This document shows, piece by piece, positions 40,474-53,484 of a DNA stretch of 64,000 nucleotides (position 1 is the stretch's first letter; each line of letters opens with the position of its first letter). Source of the DNA: Apostichopus japonicus (lineage: Eukaryota; Echinodermata; Holothuroidea; Aspidochirotida; Stichopodidae); NCBI RefSeq assembly GCF_037975245.1, contig NC_092574.1, forward strand, positions 18,388,713 to 18,452,712, written 5' to 3'. Under the pieces are notes generated by a model. That model saw nothing but the letters and a program-made list of their open reading frames with translations. It did not search any database and had not been told where the DNA came from. Both the position numbers and the translations under genes were made by a program.

Positions 40474-42413
40474 CCATTGCAAGTGGGAGAAAGGAAGGTA
40501 GTGAGGTGCCTCAGCATGCAGTTTACTCTAACATCATCCGACTAACCCCAGGTAATTAACTTTAATTACCATTTAGGGAGAAGTTTTCCAAATATGAGAA
40601 GACTTGTCTCTTCACCGTTTTGTCTGAGCGTCTCACATTCAGGGAACATGAGACAAAATATCAATACGAGACTATAGAAGATACAAGAGGTTATAAAATC
40701 CAGCACATTATTGCATGAATTTTAATCAATAGTGTAATATAGACTGGGTTGTGAAATTTTTGTATACAATTGTTGAGTTTCTCTTGACAGTTGTATCAAG
40801 GAGGATAGAGCTGGTATAGGTTACAGTGAACTAAAGGAACTGAGTTTTAGGTGAAAGAGAGTTCCATGTCGTCAGCCCAGAGGCCAAATCGGGCCTGTGA
40901 AAAATTTCATGAAAGATTCAATAACTAGCTAGATGTGATGAAAATCAACCCATACTTTTATGCTAATCCGTTTATGCAGACCCTTAGGAGCCTTCAGCTT
41001 GAGTATTCTACCAGCTAAGTTATCCGGCATATTGTGAGGTGTTTTTTGTTCTCCATCATGGCCCTGTTGATCCCACCAATGCTTTTCCTCTGGTCCTCAT
41101 AGAAAACGGATAATGAAGACTTGAAGCCTTTAAGAAGCGTTGCTTTGGTAGATGAGACAGAGATATTTATGAGAGAATGAACGAAAGCGAGAAGCCAGGA
41201 AAAGTAGGAAAACACTTTCATGTCCATTTATTCATGGGAAAATGTGCAGACCAAATGTCCAGACTGTCTTGAGCATTGGTCGTAAACCACAGACTTTAGT
41301 GACATGAAAGCGATAAGCACAGGTCATTAAAGATTTAGTAAGTCTCTAAGGATTTATAAGAGCTGCCAATAAAAGTGCAAATTTCTTCTTCCCCTTTCAA
41401 GTTTGAAATGTTGTACACCAAATTCTCTCCAATCCACTTGCCCGAAATCCATTAACTTTAGTAATTATTAATTAGCTTCCCCCCCCTCCCCTGCTGTATA
41501 TCCTTCCTTTTTCCCTTTTTTGCTTGGGGGGGGGTTGAAATTGTTCAAAGGAAATACTTATCTTAAATGAAATATTCTTAGATGACAATTGCAAGGCATT
41601 TAGCTCAACTCAACAGAACAACTCAGGGAACAAATAAAAAAAAAGTTCTTTCTCTGTAATAAGACTTTTGTAATTTAAATCATATTAAGACCATGAAATA
41701 TTGGCAACTTGGTCTCTAGATGGCTATGATAATCAAATATTTCATCAAAACACATTGAGTGCATTTGTACAACATGATTATGATGTTTGTGTGGCACAAC
41801 CTGCTGTTGTTGGATAGATATACGAAAGAAAAATACACTGCTCAATAGAATGGTTTATAAGTGAAATAATCCACTAGCCTGGACAGGGTTTCCCATTTGG
41901 AAAACCTGACGTTTTGAGGTAAGTTTGTTTACATAGTTTCTATTCTATCACAGGAGATTGTTTTTTATTTGGTTGCTTGGACCTTTCATGATACCAATGT
42001 GAATTTCAAAGGCTAGGTTCGGATAAAATCAAATTGATGTTGGCCTAGCTGTTTGTTATAAACAAAACAAACAACTCCAAAGTAGAATGTTTAAAAAAAA
42101 TATAAAAATTATCGCATACCGTCATTATTTTCATCTTTACTGGTGTGATGTCCTTTACAGAATGGAGGCCTTTTTTTTTTTTTTTAAATTCTTATTCTTC
42201 CTCTTTGGTGGAGTTCACACCACCACCGGCTAGGTCTCTTTGGCTGTATTAATCAATATACTTTAACCTGCTAGGTCTGTTTAGTATTAATCAATATATA
42301 CTCTGTACCTGTCAGCTATTGCCTACCATAAATCATATATCTTTCATTAACTATATTCTTAATAATAATCCTAGTATTGAAAGAGACACTTTAAGCACCG
42401 CACTGTGTCTTAC

Positions 42414-42477
42414 CGGGCTCTTCGACGCTGAGTTCGTTCCAGGCGCCTCGGATTTCCTTTTGCTCTGGAATAGGCCT
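42414..42477 (-). CDS. TBC1D19: TBC1D19 ortholog, internal exon D
   Basis: This short exon of 64 nt has acceptor ...aacctccag before 42477 and donor CCCG|gtaaga after 42414. The 21 codons read RPIPEQKEIRGAWNELSVEE then P. The final G joins AT of the next exon to give Asp. It aligns with the R-P-x-x-E-Q-K-E-x-x-x-x-W-N-E segment of TBC1D19, directly after the A-R-K end of exon C and before D-L-S-x-F-R-P-V-Y of exon E. Its length is not a multiple of three, so skipping it alone would shift the frame; D plus E together (213 nt) would not. Confidence 0.95.
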
Positions 42478-44900
42478 CTGGAGGTTAAACAAGAAATTTA
42501 AAGCAATTTCAAGGTCTTTGGGCAGAGTTAACTGACCCGACAAAAACAAAAAAAAAAAAAAAAAAAAAGTAAGAAAGACCTCTTATGTTAACAAAGGGCA
42601 GAGGATACAATGTTTTATGTCTCTGATGAAATAACTGGAGGATCCTATCGAGAAATTTGTCCTGCTTATTGAATTTTTCTCCAACAAATTTAGGCCATGG
42701 GCTGATAAAGTTTCTCACTTTCCTGTCACCTTGAAGTAGATCCCTTCCTACAGTTTAAAATGTGATCCTTTTGTAGATACATTCTGGAGTTAGGTGACGA
42801 TCAATATATCGTTACGGTCCACATTTCAAGAAAGGGGGGTGCTGTGGGAGCTGGCAAGGGTGCTAGGGGTAGGAGTAGTGCCATGATTTCCCAAATTTAA
42901 AGCTGCCAACTGTACAAAAAAACAAGTATTAAACGAACAAAGAGCAGTATGTTGCCAGGGATACATGTCATTCTTTTCCTTCTTTTCTTGAAGAACCTTT
43001 TTGTTTTGGCAGTTTGTCTAAAATAGCAGTTGTAACAATAAGTTTGCCATAACTCATGCAGATAACAACCTAATACATATAATAAAAAAAATTATTTGTA
43101 GACCCTATGGGTAGTAGGATGAGAAGGTTGGGTCATCTTATCCAGTAATGCATGACCAGTTGCTATGGGTACATGTACAGTGATAAAATGAATTACCGGT
43201 TCATGTATTGTAGACATTGTAGAGCAAGGAGAGTGTAAACATTGTGTAAATGGAGATGAGAGGTAGGAAGCGGAGGAATTCTAAAAGGGTTGAAAGATTT
43301 TCATATCAAATGGATAAAACTACCCCTGATCAGGGCAGGTCCCTAAACACAGGTTTGAGATGGGGAAGGGAGGGGGGGGGCAGAGTCGGACCAATGTTCA
43401 GAGGTGTTGAGATTGCCCTGTGGCAGCATCACACCCACAAAAGTCACTGCTGTGAAATAATTGTTACTCACCCCCATCTCCCTCCCCTCCCCACCCCACC
43501 CCCCATGTCAGGGGAACTATGAGGTTGACCAAGGGGTAACCAGCTGTCTTTAATACACTAAGAGTACTCAAATGGACATATATCCATTGTATTATCATCT
43601 TTGCTGAACAGTCCACTTCACTGATTGGACAACTTTAAATATCAAGTAGCAGGTGGTTGAACTGACCATGCAGAATAGCAAACGTTATTAAAAACCAACC
43701 CTGTCACAGATAAATGTTCTGTGTGATATAAACACAGTTTTTTCTCTTGCTTCCAAAACTAAAGGCAAAAAATATTTGCTTGTATCTGGGTATAAAAAAA
43801 ACACAGAAAACTTGGAATGGTATCTTCACACTTATGCACTTATACAGTGCTTCCCCTATTCAAATAAGTAATGGAAAAGATCAAGTTTCTTGGTTCTTCC
43901 TCAGTGTTAATAATTTCCCTGCTTGTTTTCCATTGTTCATGCACTTGCAAAATAAAAAGGATATTTTATGACAGTTAGTTGCTCTCTGGATGCTGTTGTA
44001 ATACTCTTTTTGTTCTGTTCAATTTTTCCTTAGACTGTCTTTTTTGTTGTTTTTATCTTAAATCTATTCAGGTATTAATTTTAAAATATTCCACAACACT
44101 TCCTGATCATCAATGCACTATAGCTATGCTGGCTGATACTACTCCAAATACCAAAAGGATACAAAAATGCCAGAGTTACGACTTTGAAAGCCACTTGACT
44201 TTCTGTTATGATTGGCTCTGAGAGTCTTTCGTCTGACTCTGTTTAAAATGGTATTGCCCAAACATTTTACATTTCATGTTTCTTATCTCTCTTTTCTGTT
44301 TTACTCAACAACAAATACAATATTTTAACTACAAGTATAACGAAAACATTAGTTTTAACGGCCACGAAAGGAATATTACGATACAAAGACCGAGATTAAA
44401 ATTGATTCATCGTCTGTTTGAAATACGTGCACGAAAATGTAAATGTTTCTCACCGAACAGAAGACGGCAAGAGACTTCACTCATATAAACCATGGATAAG
44501 CTTTGAATTTTTTTGTTTCTTATACTTCCATGGCCTTCCATCTATAGCAGTAATTTACATTTTGCATTGTTTACACCAATGAACATCTAACTTTTATATG
44601 TGATGAAAGAGAGATGAAAAAAAAGGAGGAAGAGAGAGAGAAAGAGAGAGAGGCAGAGAAGAGATGAGATAGCCAACTTGTGCAAAGCCGTAGAATGGGA
44701 CGGAAAATCGGCATTATCAATCAGGGATCCTGGTAACTACCGCTCTCCGCAAATTTATCGTCCGACCAGATTTTGCGACTCGGGAGAATTGGCTTTCCTC
44801 GGTTCTCTTTAATAAATTGAAACTGGAGGCTGAGGGATTGGCAAAAGTTTGACATGTATGGAAACAAACAGGCTAAGTGCTAAAAGGTTGGAAGACTTAC
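42478..44900 (-). other. TBC1D19 intron C-D (2.4 kb)
   Basis: It holds an A-rich run (42548-42568), G/C-rich low-complexity stretches around 43360-43505, and a purine microsatellite (44620-44660). Short ORFs (43250-43522, 43747-43971, 43979-44221) have no recognisable features. Confidence 0.9.
44620..44660. repeat. GA-rich microsatellite
   Basis: Imperfect agagagag units following an A-rich run. In the TBC1D19 transcript it reads as a pyrimidine tract about 240 nt downstream of exon C. Confidence 0.8.
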
Positions 44901-44975
44901 TTTGCGGGCTAGAGGCACTGACAGCTCCGTACACATGCTGTTCAGACTCTTTAAGATCCTCTTCTCCCAAGACGA
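44901..44975 (-). CDS. TBC1D19: TBC1D19 ortholog, internal exon C
   Basis: This exon of 75 nt has a strong acceptor (pyrimidine-rich ...ctctttttccag) and a consensus donor AAA|gtaagt. Its 25 codons read SSWEKRILKSLNSMCTELSV followed by PLARK. This is almost the same as the W-E-K-R-I-L-K-S-L-N-S-M-C-T-E-L-S block of vertebrate TBC1D19, the most conserved stretch of the gene in this window. The exon is phase 0 at both ends, so skipping it would keep the frame. It follows a 12.5-kb intron that carries the LINE and the large inverted minisatellite. The 200 bp downstream (44690-44900) are less AT-rich than the surrounding intron. Confidence 0.97.
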
Positions 44976-47869
44976 CTGGAAAAAGAGACGGGAAAGAAAG
45001 ACGGGATAAGGAAACACAACGTGAATGCCGCAACGGGACACACATTCTGGTTGTTAGTTAAAGCAATACGTTGCAGTCGAATGATGAGACTTTTAAACAT
45101 TGTGAAACATGACAGCATACCTTTGCTGATTTTTTTCTTTCTTGTGGATGGAATTTGGAGGAAAAATACGATACATGAAGAATTGACAAAAGATTCCAGA
45201 ATTATTAAGCAATTCTGCATATCATTATTTCAAACAGTAATACAGTGAGGATATGGTAGAACACCATAAAACATTACAGTGCATGTCAGTCTGGTGCAAT
45301 GTACATTCCCACACACCCTCCTCCTTGCCTCCACTCTTTAGACTGGGAGGCACTGATCCCCCCTCCTTCCCCCCTTCTTTAGACCGTGAGGCACTTTCAA
45401 ACTGTGAACAGATAATTCCATAATGGTGGTGTACCCTCCAACATTTTACACAAATTATGCACCATGCAGTTTAAACAGATATTTTTACACAAAACACACA
45501 AACTAAAGCAGGGCTCTACCTCTTTAAACAAAAACAAGAGAAACAGACTAAGCAACACCATTGTACACAGAATACCAAAGAAAACATGGAGCATTCAATT
45601 TCATACAGGGTACCAAAAACTGCAACACTCTACCGCCCTTTTTACTCAAAATGCCAGAGAAACAGGCTCTTTCTCTCCTCAAAGGGACCAGAACCCTTGG
45701 ATTAAAATGCTGATTTTTACTCTTAGTCACTATCCTTTGTGCTCGATACACTATTAAAAGTAGAACCATCAAATCAAGTGACTTTATCTTCACTTACTTC
45801 TAATATTTAATTCTCTTAATACAGTTCCCTCCAGATCCATCAGTAGTAAAATGATTAAGTTATTAATAGCACTTTCACTAAGTTGCGATACTAAAATTTC
45901 CTTCTTCATCAAACTGTTAGTTGCCTACAAAATGCAAACTACAATCCACTTTCCATCAGAAGATGAGTAAAATGGCCGAGATTTTGTTGGGTACTAATCG
46001 TATTCTTTCGATCAAGTTTCAGTAGTGACTTCTTTTTTCTTTCTTTTTAAACTTTTAGTTTTATGATTCTGTTGGTTTAATAGAGTGCAATTTAATTTCA
46101 TTGCCTCCTTTTCTTTCTTTCTCTTTTTCCTTGAACTTGATTCCTACGTTTCTAGGACAAACAAGTGAGAAACGACACATAACTGTCTTTCAGAAATAGT
46201 TTAAGGGAACTGACTGATGTGTTTGCTTACATTTGGAACATCAAAAATTACAAGGCGTTTACTTGGTGGGGGGGATGAAAGCGACTTAAAAAATGCCATA
46301 CCTAACACCGGACTCATTGTACGGAGGAACAGATTAGAATATACAAATTGAATCTTAAAAATCCATTTAGACAGGTCGTTGATTCCGTTCGCAAATTGTT
46401 AAAAGCTTTTTGTGAATCACCTGTATCCAAACAGAGTGGAAAGATAGATGAATTACGTCCTATTCTTAGAAATACAGGCTTGAACCGTATCATTCCGGTG
46501 GCGTATACAAGTCTGTCTTTAAGCTGCAGGGAGAAACGTTCGGCTGCAACAGATGCCTCATAATCACGCAGGAGGTCATAAATTGTTCCACTAAATGTCT
46601 CATTTACATGTTAAAATAAACCAGCTTTTAAATTGCCAATCGATTAGATCAAAAGAAAGATCATGTCTAAACATGTTGGTTTCTGGGGTAGTTTTTTAAG
46701 TGGAATGATATTACATGTCTCTAAACCCACTTACTCAAATTGTTTCCACCAATGGAGAGATTAAAGGTTAAAGGAGGCACAAAACCCCAATACCATCATT
46801 ATTCGTCTACATAACCGATATTTTCTTCTTTCGAGAATAAATTTTTACAAGGATATTCTGGTGGCCATAGATGATTGCTTTGAAAATAACAAAATTGATG
46901 AAAATTGATACCAAGAAGATATGAATTTTTAACATTTTGCAATATATTGTAAATGCATTGATCTGGCATAATTAGCAGAATGGATGATGTCATCAGGGCA
47001 CTTCGGCTGAAATTGCCTTGATTTTTCTTTATAAGTTGTCAATCATTTATCCACAGAAAAAATATTTCTACCCCAAAAAAGATACATTTTGATGAAATTC
47101 TAAGTATTCAGACAACTTTGACAGCTAAAGTTTCAAGCAAACGTTCCAAAACGTATCAGGTTTCAAGGATAAGTCGTTAAGAAGTTTATAAAAGTGTACT
47201 GTAGATGTTAAATGCTGGCAAGCAGCATTTGCCCAGATGACATCACAGACCCCCTACTGTAATTCAATCTCCTGGAGTAGTTGAAGGTTTAGCCAGTCAA
47301 TAAAGGTCACATTCAATCAAACATATGATTCTCTTCAATATAAGTTTTAAATTGTCTGTCACCATTAAATCCTTTTAACAGCTAAGAGACATATCTTATT
47401 CCATTAGGGAGATAAGCAGATCACATTATTTATTGTTCCTTAATTTACATATATATAAGTCTAAAGACTTGAACAAGTCTAAAATATGGCATCAAGCCAC
47501 TTATATTTCATTCTTTCTTTCTTTTTTTAACTTTTATTATTCAAGTTATTAGTTTTCTCTAACGGTGAGACGCTCCTTACTAAGGTTACGCTGAATCAAA
47601 TTTGCAGCATTGATGGAATTGATATCATACAAAGTTTATAACAACTTTAAACATTCCAAACTTGAAAATATGAAAAACAAAAACACAAAGTGCTGGGGAC
47701 ACAATGACATCACAGATTTACAAAAATACAGCTCCCAGACATAACTCCTTCTAGATATTAAGACTTTTAAATTTCCGAAATGGAGCAGGATCCAATAAAA
47801 TGCTTAGCTTTTCCGACAAATTGTTTGTCGCAAAAAATTCCTTATCATATCAAGGCAATAATTTGGGTT

Positions 47870-48069
47870 TGTTTCATATGCCTTTAGCTGTTGTTGACAG
47901 CATCATTACAGTTATGTCATTTCACAAAATTAGGTTTTCAGTCCCACAAAGTGTTATTCTTAAAGCCCCACAGGCATGCAAAATTATGTTCCTTTCAGAG
48001 TTGATTTAATTCACAGAGGCACTTCTGAGGGAGACTTCAATGTTTGTTCATCCAAGTGATGCGTTGGTA
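47870..48069 (+). repeat. Left arm of long inverted repeat
   Basis: This arm of about 200 bp is the reverse complement of 51194-51403, with few mismatches and small indels. Shared words include cccacaaagtgttattctta, aaagccccacaggcatgcaa, gagttgatttaattcacaga and ggcacttctgagggagactt. The arms are separated by about 3.1 kb, within which the LINE lies. No family is recognised. Confidence 0.92.
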
Positions 48070-48412
48070 TTACACAAATGCTTAATTGATGACATATTTT
48101 ATGTAGATATCGAAACTGGTAGTAAAATGGGTGTTAAAATTTTTAGCCTATTGAGTTATTTATTAATCACTTTTTGCACTTTTCTACCACATTCTGGCTG
48201 TGGTGAATAATATCTTGACATTGAATCAAAGTTTCACATTTTGACATCTGAATATGATGCTGCCAATATAGGGAAGCAATTTGTATATATACTGTATGTC
48301 AGAGGTACATGGTCCATGATCATTATCGTTTGTGATTTAATGTGTTAAATACAAGCATCACACATCTACACACATCCACCACCCCCTCCCCTCCCCCTCC
48401 CACACACATTTC

Positions 48413-50599
48413 AATCATTGTAGCCTCCAGAAAAGTAATGTGCACTACTATCAACATGTGACTTTCACAACACGAGCTACTGATACCCTGGATTTGCTCT
48501 ATTCAAACATAAAGGATGCCTACAACTCCATTCAATTGCCACTGCTTGGTAATGCCGACCATAACTTCATCAACTTACTACCCAAGTACAGACCCATTGT
48601 TCAGAGGCAGAAACCAACGACCGTGACTGTTCAACAATGGGACAAAGACAGCTTAGAACATCTTAGAGCTGAACTGGATGCTACTGATTGGAATGCCTTT
48701 ATAGATGCTGCTGGGGACTTGGATGAGTTGACGGAAACAGTAAGCGATTACATCAATTTCTGTGTTGAAGTTACAATTCCAACAAAGCAGATTAAAGTTT
48801 ATCCTAACAAAAAACCTTGGATTACGAAACGGGTAAAGGACGTCATCAATAGGAAGAAGGGGCTCTTCAGTAAAGGAGATCATGAGGGATTGAAGAAAAT
48901 CCGGTCTGAACTGAAAAGGATTATTCGCGAGGAGAGGGCAGCGTACAAGGACAAAGTTGAAGGGCATTTTTGCTGGTGGCAACATGAAGCGCGTCTGGGA
49001 AGGCGTGCGCTTGATGAGTGGTTACAACAATAAACCAAAATCTTGCCTATTACCCAGAGTGGATGAAGAATATGCGAACGAACTGAATTGCTTTTATAAT
49101 CGTTTCGATCGACAGGATTTTTCAGCTGAACACGACGATTTTCAACAGCAGTTCGCAAATTCTGACTGTGATATCACGGTTACTAAAGGGGAGGTTCGTC
49201 GTCACTTGTCAAGACTCCACTCATCGAAGGCTGCCGGACCAGACAAGCTCTCCCCCCGCAGGTCTTAAAACAATGTGCAATAAAACTTTCGAACATTTTA
49301 ACGCATATTTTCAATCAATCTTTCACGACCTGTGTTATACCTAACTTATGGAAGCAATCATGTATCATACCAGTACCTAAAACCAGTGCAATGTCATGTT
49401 TGAATGACTTACGTCCTGTTGCCCTCACTGCTGTGCCAATGAAAGTTTGTGAACGTATATTTTTAGAACGCTTTAGACCATTTGTAACTCCTTTTTTAGA
49501 TCCTTTCCAGTTTGCATACCAATCAGATCAAAGTTGTGAAGATGCCATTCTTTTGATCCTTCAAAAACTATATCTCATTTAGAACATTCTTGCCATGGAC
49601 TCTTTGCCCGTGTGACATTTTTCGACTTTTCGTCTGCATTCAACACTATCCAGCCACATATTTTAGTCAGTAAACTTATGAATATGGACGTTCCCGGTGG
49701 TTTTATTCACTGGATTTTGAACTATTTAACTAACAGAACTCAGTTGGTGAAACTCAGCCATTGGTGCCTCTCCGATGTTATTCTTTCAAGTACAGGGGCA
49801 CCCCAGGGAACAGTTCTAGCACCGTTCCTATTCACACTTTACACGTACGACGCCAGGTCATCAGATCCAGGGTGCTCACTCATCAAGTTTGCTGACGATA
49901 TTGCCACGATTGGCTTAGTCAATGGTAATGGTGATGAAGCTTACTTACGTCAAATTCAGTCATTTGTGAACTACTGTGATCTTAACTTCCTCCAACTAAA
50001 TGTTGCTAAGACCAAACAAATGATTATTGATTTTTGTCGCAATACTAATCCTCCACCACCTGTTGTTGTCAAAGGAAGTGTAGCTGATCGTGTTATAAGT
50101 ATCTTGATCGTCATATAAGTATCTTGGGGTAGTGCTGGATGATCACTTGGCATGGGGAGATCATATTGATATATTGGTTAAAAAGTTGAATTCTAGACTG
50201 TACTGCCTCCGTAAGATGTCGAATTTTGATGTTCGTCATGACATCCTTGAAATGTTTTATAATTGTACCATTAGCGGGATTTGGCGTTATTGCTTGATTT
50301 GCTACGGTGGGAATGTCAACAAACATGAAAAAGATCGTATTAACAGCATCATTAAGAAAGCGGAGAGAGTAGTCCGGGAACCCTTGCCTTCCATTGACTA
50401 GGTTTACCACAGCCTTCTCGAGTCCAAACTGGACGCGGTATGGAAGGACCATACCCACCCCCTCTATGAGCTACTTCATAATAGTCAGATGTCCAGAGGC
50501 AGTGGCAGGTTGAGACTTCCGTGTCTCAAAACCAATAGATTCAAAGATTCTTTCATACCCCGTGCAATTAAGCTTTTCAATGAGGTTTCGTTACGTTGA
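48413..50599 (+). pseudogene. Broken LINE ORF2 (endonuclease end plus reverse transcriptase)
   Basis: The reading frame is interrupted at least five times. There are frame changes at a T5 run (48967-48971), a C6 run (49252-49257) and an A5 run (49563-49567). A 20-bp tandem duplication lies at 50086-50105 / 50106-50125. A TAG stop is at 50399-50401, after which the frame stays open and LINE-like to the TGA at 50597-50599. The catalytic Asp residues of motifs A and C are still encoded, but the protein cannot be made as a whole. The three homopolymer breaks could include sequencing error; the duplication and stop are less likely to. Confidence 0.9.
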
Positions 50600-50740
50600 C
50601 TCTCATATATTGACTTTTTCTTATTATTCTTACTGTCTTATTGTACAATATACACATCTATTTTTGTAACATTTTCATTGTTTTATGAGCGAGTGCATGA
50701 ATTTCCCTTTGGGATCAATAAAGTTTTACTTACTTACTTA
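48413..50740 (+). mobile_element. 5'-truncated CR1/L2/Rex1-type LINE
   Basis: A non-LTR retrotransposon, antisense to TBC1D19. The first recognisable part is the end of the AP-type endonuclease (T-L-D-L-x-Y-x-N-I, then G-N-A-D-H-N). A linker follows, then reverse transcriptase with motif A FFDFSSAFNTI (about 49618-49650), motif B GAPQG (about 49796-49810) and motif C FADD (about 49888-49899). The 3' UTR ends tttgggatcaataaagtttt and then a (TTAC)n tail at 50726-50740 rather than poly-A, typical of CR1/L2/Rex1 elements. ORF1 and most of the endonuclease are missing. No target-site duplication could be defined. Confidence 0.93.
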
Positions 50741-50909
50741 TGACCAGTTGAAGGACATCGTTCAATTTTCAGCAGAAGGCTTTACCGATATCAAAGAGGC
50801 AGTAGCACATAAAATATTTCGAGGACGTGTGTTTGAGTACTCGGAAGTACATGATGTCCCCCGAAGGAAAGGTGTGTTACCAGGCAGCATATCCTTGAAC
50901 ATTCAATGA
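50741..50909 (+). CDS. Unidentified ORF fragment directly after the LINE tail
   Basis: Immediately after the (TTAC)n tail of the LINE the frame reads DQLKDIVQFSAEGFTDIKEA, then VAHKIFRGRVFEYSEVHD, and ends in SISLNIQ and a stop. The composition (mixed charged residues, few low-complexity runs) is more protein-like than the other short ORFs here. Possible origins are a fragment of another mobile element, a degraded gene, or a terminal exon with acceptor atgaccag. I do not recognise the family. Confidence 0.3.
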
Positions 50910-51193
50910 AGTCAACACACCCACACATGCACAGATCATACCGTACACACACATGCCAACTGCATGGCTTAAACTTGCCTGCCGATATACGAAGGCAATT
51001 AGAGTCAACAAAACCTCATTTACGTAGACTTCTATTTATAGTGTTTTATTTGTTTAAGAGTCTCTAATAACTGATTAGTGTTATTTAAGTAACAATTTCC
51101 TTGATGTCAGTCGACTGAATCAACCTTTCACAAACCTACTTTAGCAACCTGAACGTATCATCCTATATTCGCAAGGAATCATGCATTAAATCT

Positions 51194-51403
51194 TACCAAT
51201 GCATCACTCGGATGAACTAACATTGAAGTCTCCCTCAGAAGTGCCTCTGTGAATTAAATCAACTCTGCAAGGAACATAATTTTGCATGCCTGTGGGGCTT
51301 TAAGAATAACACTTTGTGGGACTAGATTAAGAAGCTAATTTTGTGAAATGACATAATTGTAATGATGCTGTCAACATCAGCCATTGGCATATATATATGA
51401 AAC
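51194..51403 (-). repeat. Right arm of long inverted repeat
   Basis: Reverse complement of 47870-48069. It ends with an extra tatatata stretch (about 51391-51398) that the left arm lacks, so the arms have diverged by small indels. In the TBC1D19 pre-mRNA the two arms could pair around a loop of about 3.1 kb that contains the antisense LINE. Confidence 0.92.
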
Positions 51404-53484
51404 TATAAATGTAAGAATTATGCTAAAATACACAAGATAAGCAAGACAATGATACTGAAACAATTCATTTAACCATGTAAACTTGAAAGACAACGACTGG
51501 CTGTACTTAAATAGCAGTGTTAAATTAAAGGAATTTACCTTTTGTGTGTGTGTGCTTGGTCAAAAACTTTAACAAATCCAGAGATTATGACTCAAAATTA
51601 GGTTAAAAGTGATCAAACTAGTCTCCCAGTCTTACATGAGATCACCGAATAAGAACATTTTGCCGCGAGACAAGTTTATTTTTCCTTAATTAGGCTATTA
51701 AAGATACACGTTTATAATGCAGAAAGCATATTTGAAAACTTCTATGTTTAGTTGCGACTTGAACTTCATTCTTTGGAATAAAATTTGATTATATTGTTAT
51801 TCTTGTGTTATGTCAGTTTCAAATTTATTCCAATTTTTTTTATTAAATTCAACTCAGCCAATTGGCCCAATGCTAATACCACTCTACATGGTACTCTCAT
51901 CATATCATGCTTTGAAGCATTGGTAATATTGTCAGTATGAACAGCTCCTATTCCTATAGCTGATAGTACCAGGATATTCGTACTGCTCATACTGTCAGGA
52001 CAAGTGCTTTTAAGCATGACATAAAAGTACAGATTACAAAACTCCTTGTCCCAACTGGATGATCAACACAAAAGGCAACCAAATATTGAATTTCATGATT
52101 GAAAGAAAATATTCAAATTATCTTAAACTTACGGGAACTATATAATTCTCCTACATGCTCAAACATCCCAACCTCACAAGATAGCAGGAGATTGCCAGTA
52201 GTTGCTATTTAAACTAGAATAAATTTGAAATGATCTCATTAATCAGTCCACAATTTGGGTAAAGTGACAACTTAATTTCCCATCCCAAAACTAAGGCAAC
52301 CTTCTTTACAAGAACTAGATACAAATTTTCTTCTACTTTGTTCAGCCCAAAGCCTTCCTTCCACAAGTATGTTTTACTTATACCTTTTAATGAAGCCAGT
52401 ATGTTTATATGTAGTCTCTTGTGGAAAGACAAATATAGGTTCAAATGAAATATGTTTAAAAATACATATAATCTGGTTCCAAAATCTCTGAGAAGATGCC
52501 CAGATATCATTTCCACTATGTTTACAAAACATTTTATCACAATCTGTTAGGGCCGATGTTTCCAGAGCGAAATACAAGAATTCAGTATCATCCAGTCTTT
52601 AAATAAATGCGCAAAATGGTTTGAAATTTTCCACTGCCGTGATTTAGTATGTACATCCTGCAGGCAATTCAAGTGTTTTCACGCCATCTACAATCTCCAA
52701 GGAATTGAGGGTGGTTAAATCCACTGACGTCATAAAGGTTAAAAAACATGTCTACTTTCTGCTATAAAACATATCGAGGAAGGTACATGTGCTTTTGCAG
52801 TTTACAGAAGAATTGTCCCACTACTTTCCTAGCAATTGATCAGCAATTTAGGTTTGATTTACACCAATCGGAGGACAAACATACTATATAACCCCTGCAG
52901 AGGGCCTCCACTCCAACACCCTCATTATACTGGCAGTAAAACGTTTTGTGTAAACATTGGCAAGATAGATGTATCCTTTCCCCTACTGTAACAGAGGGGC
53001 CAAGATTAACAAACTGGAGAGGAGAAAGATTTGTGAAAAGTGGTAATACAAAGTGCAACGACCATTAGGTGGCGATATATGGCGTATATATAGCCTAACA
53101 AAACAGTGAGTTTTTACAATTACTGCATCGGTCTTTAAGTAGACGGACTAGGAAAGAAAATCACTTTTATCGCCGCCGCTGAAAGGCGCTTGGATTTCCT
53201 GACCTGCATGCCATTACAAACTTTAGGTGCAGTGAACTTATAATAATTAGAAAGTTATCTCTGATATTGTCAAGACTAATTCTTTGGTAAAGTAACTCTG
53301 TCATATAATCCTGTTAAAATAGCTCCAGTTCAGTTTCCTGATCTAGGAAAGTGCAGACAGGAATTGTCTCCATATCCCACTTTCTTGGAAATTTGCCCAT
53401 AAATTTTTCTTAACTTTTACTAACTTTCAGAATGTCTGTACAAAGATAAAAAATTTTCTTCATCAGTGCATACATAAATTTGAA

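Larger units (their letters stand above)
27612..42413 (-). other. TBC1D19 intron D-E (14.8 kb)
   Basis: This is the longest intron complete in this window. It contains a palindrome in a TAAT-rich segment (28773-28790), a G11 run (29574-29584), a TTA microsatellite (31741-31762), two plus-strand segments with exon-like borders (30105-30318, 34056-34120), a T28 run (35980-36007), a hAT-type MITE (36454-36665), a 21-bp tandem repeat (38376-38427), a G14 run (40460-40473) and a near-duplicate at 42227-42305. No complete gene is apparent. Confidence 0.85.

Noticed and set aside
46348-46563. ORF region tested on both strands as an extra TBC1D19 exon (minus strand reads L-K-D-R-L-V-Y)
   Set aside because: Exons B and C already join without a gap, so no exon is expected here, and the rest shows no similarity.
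48357-48412. Similarity between C-rich stretches at 48357-48412 and 60993-61035
   Set aside because: Both are low-complexity ACAC/CCCTCC sequence, so shared words are expected without common origin.
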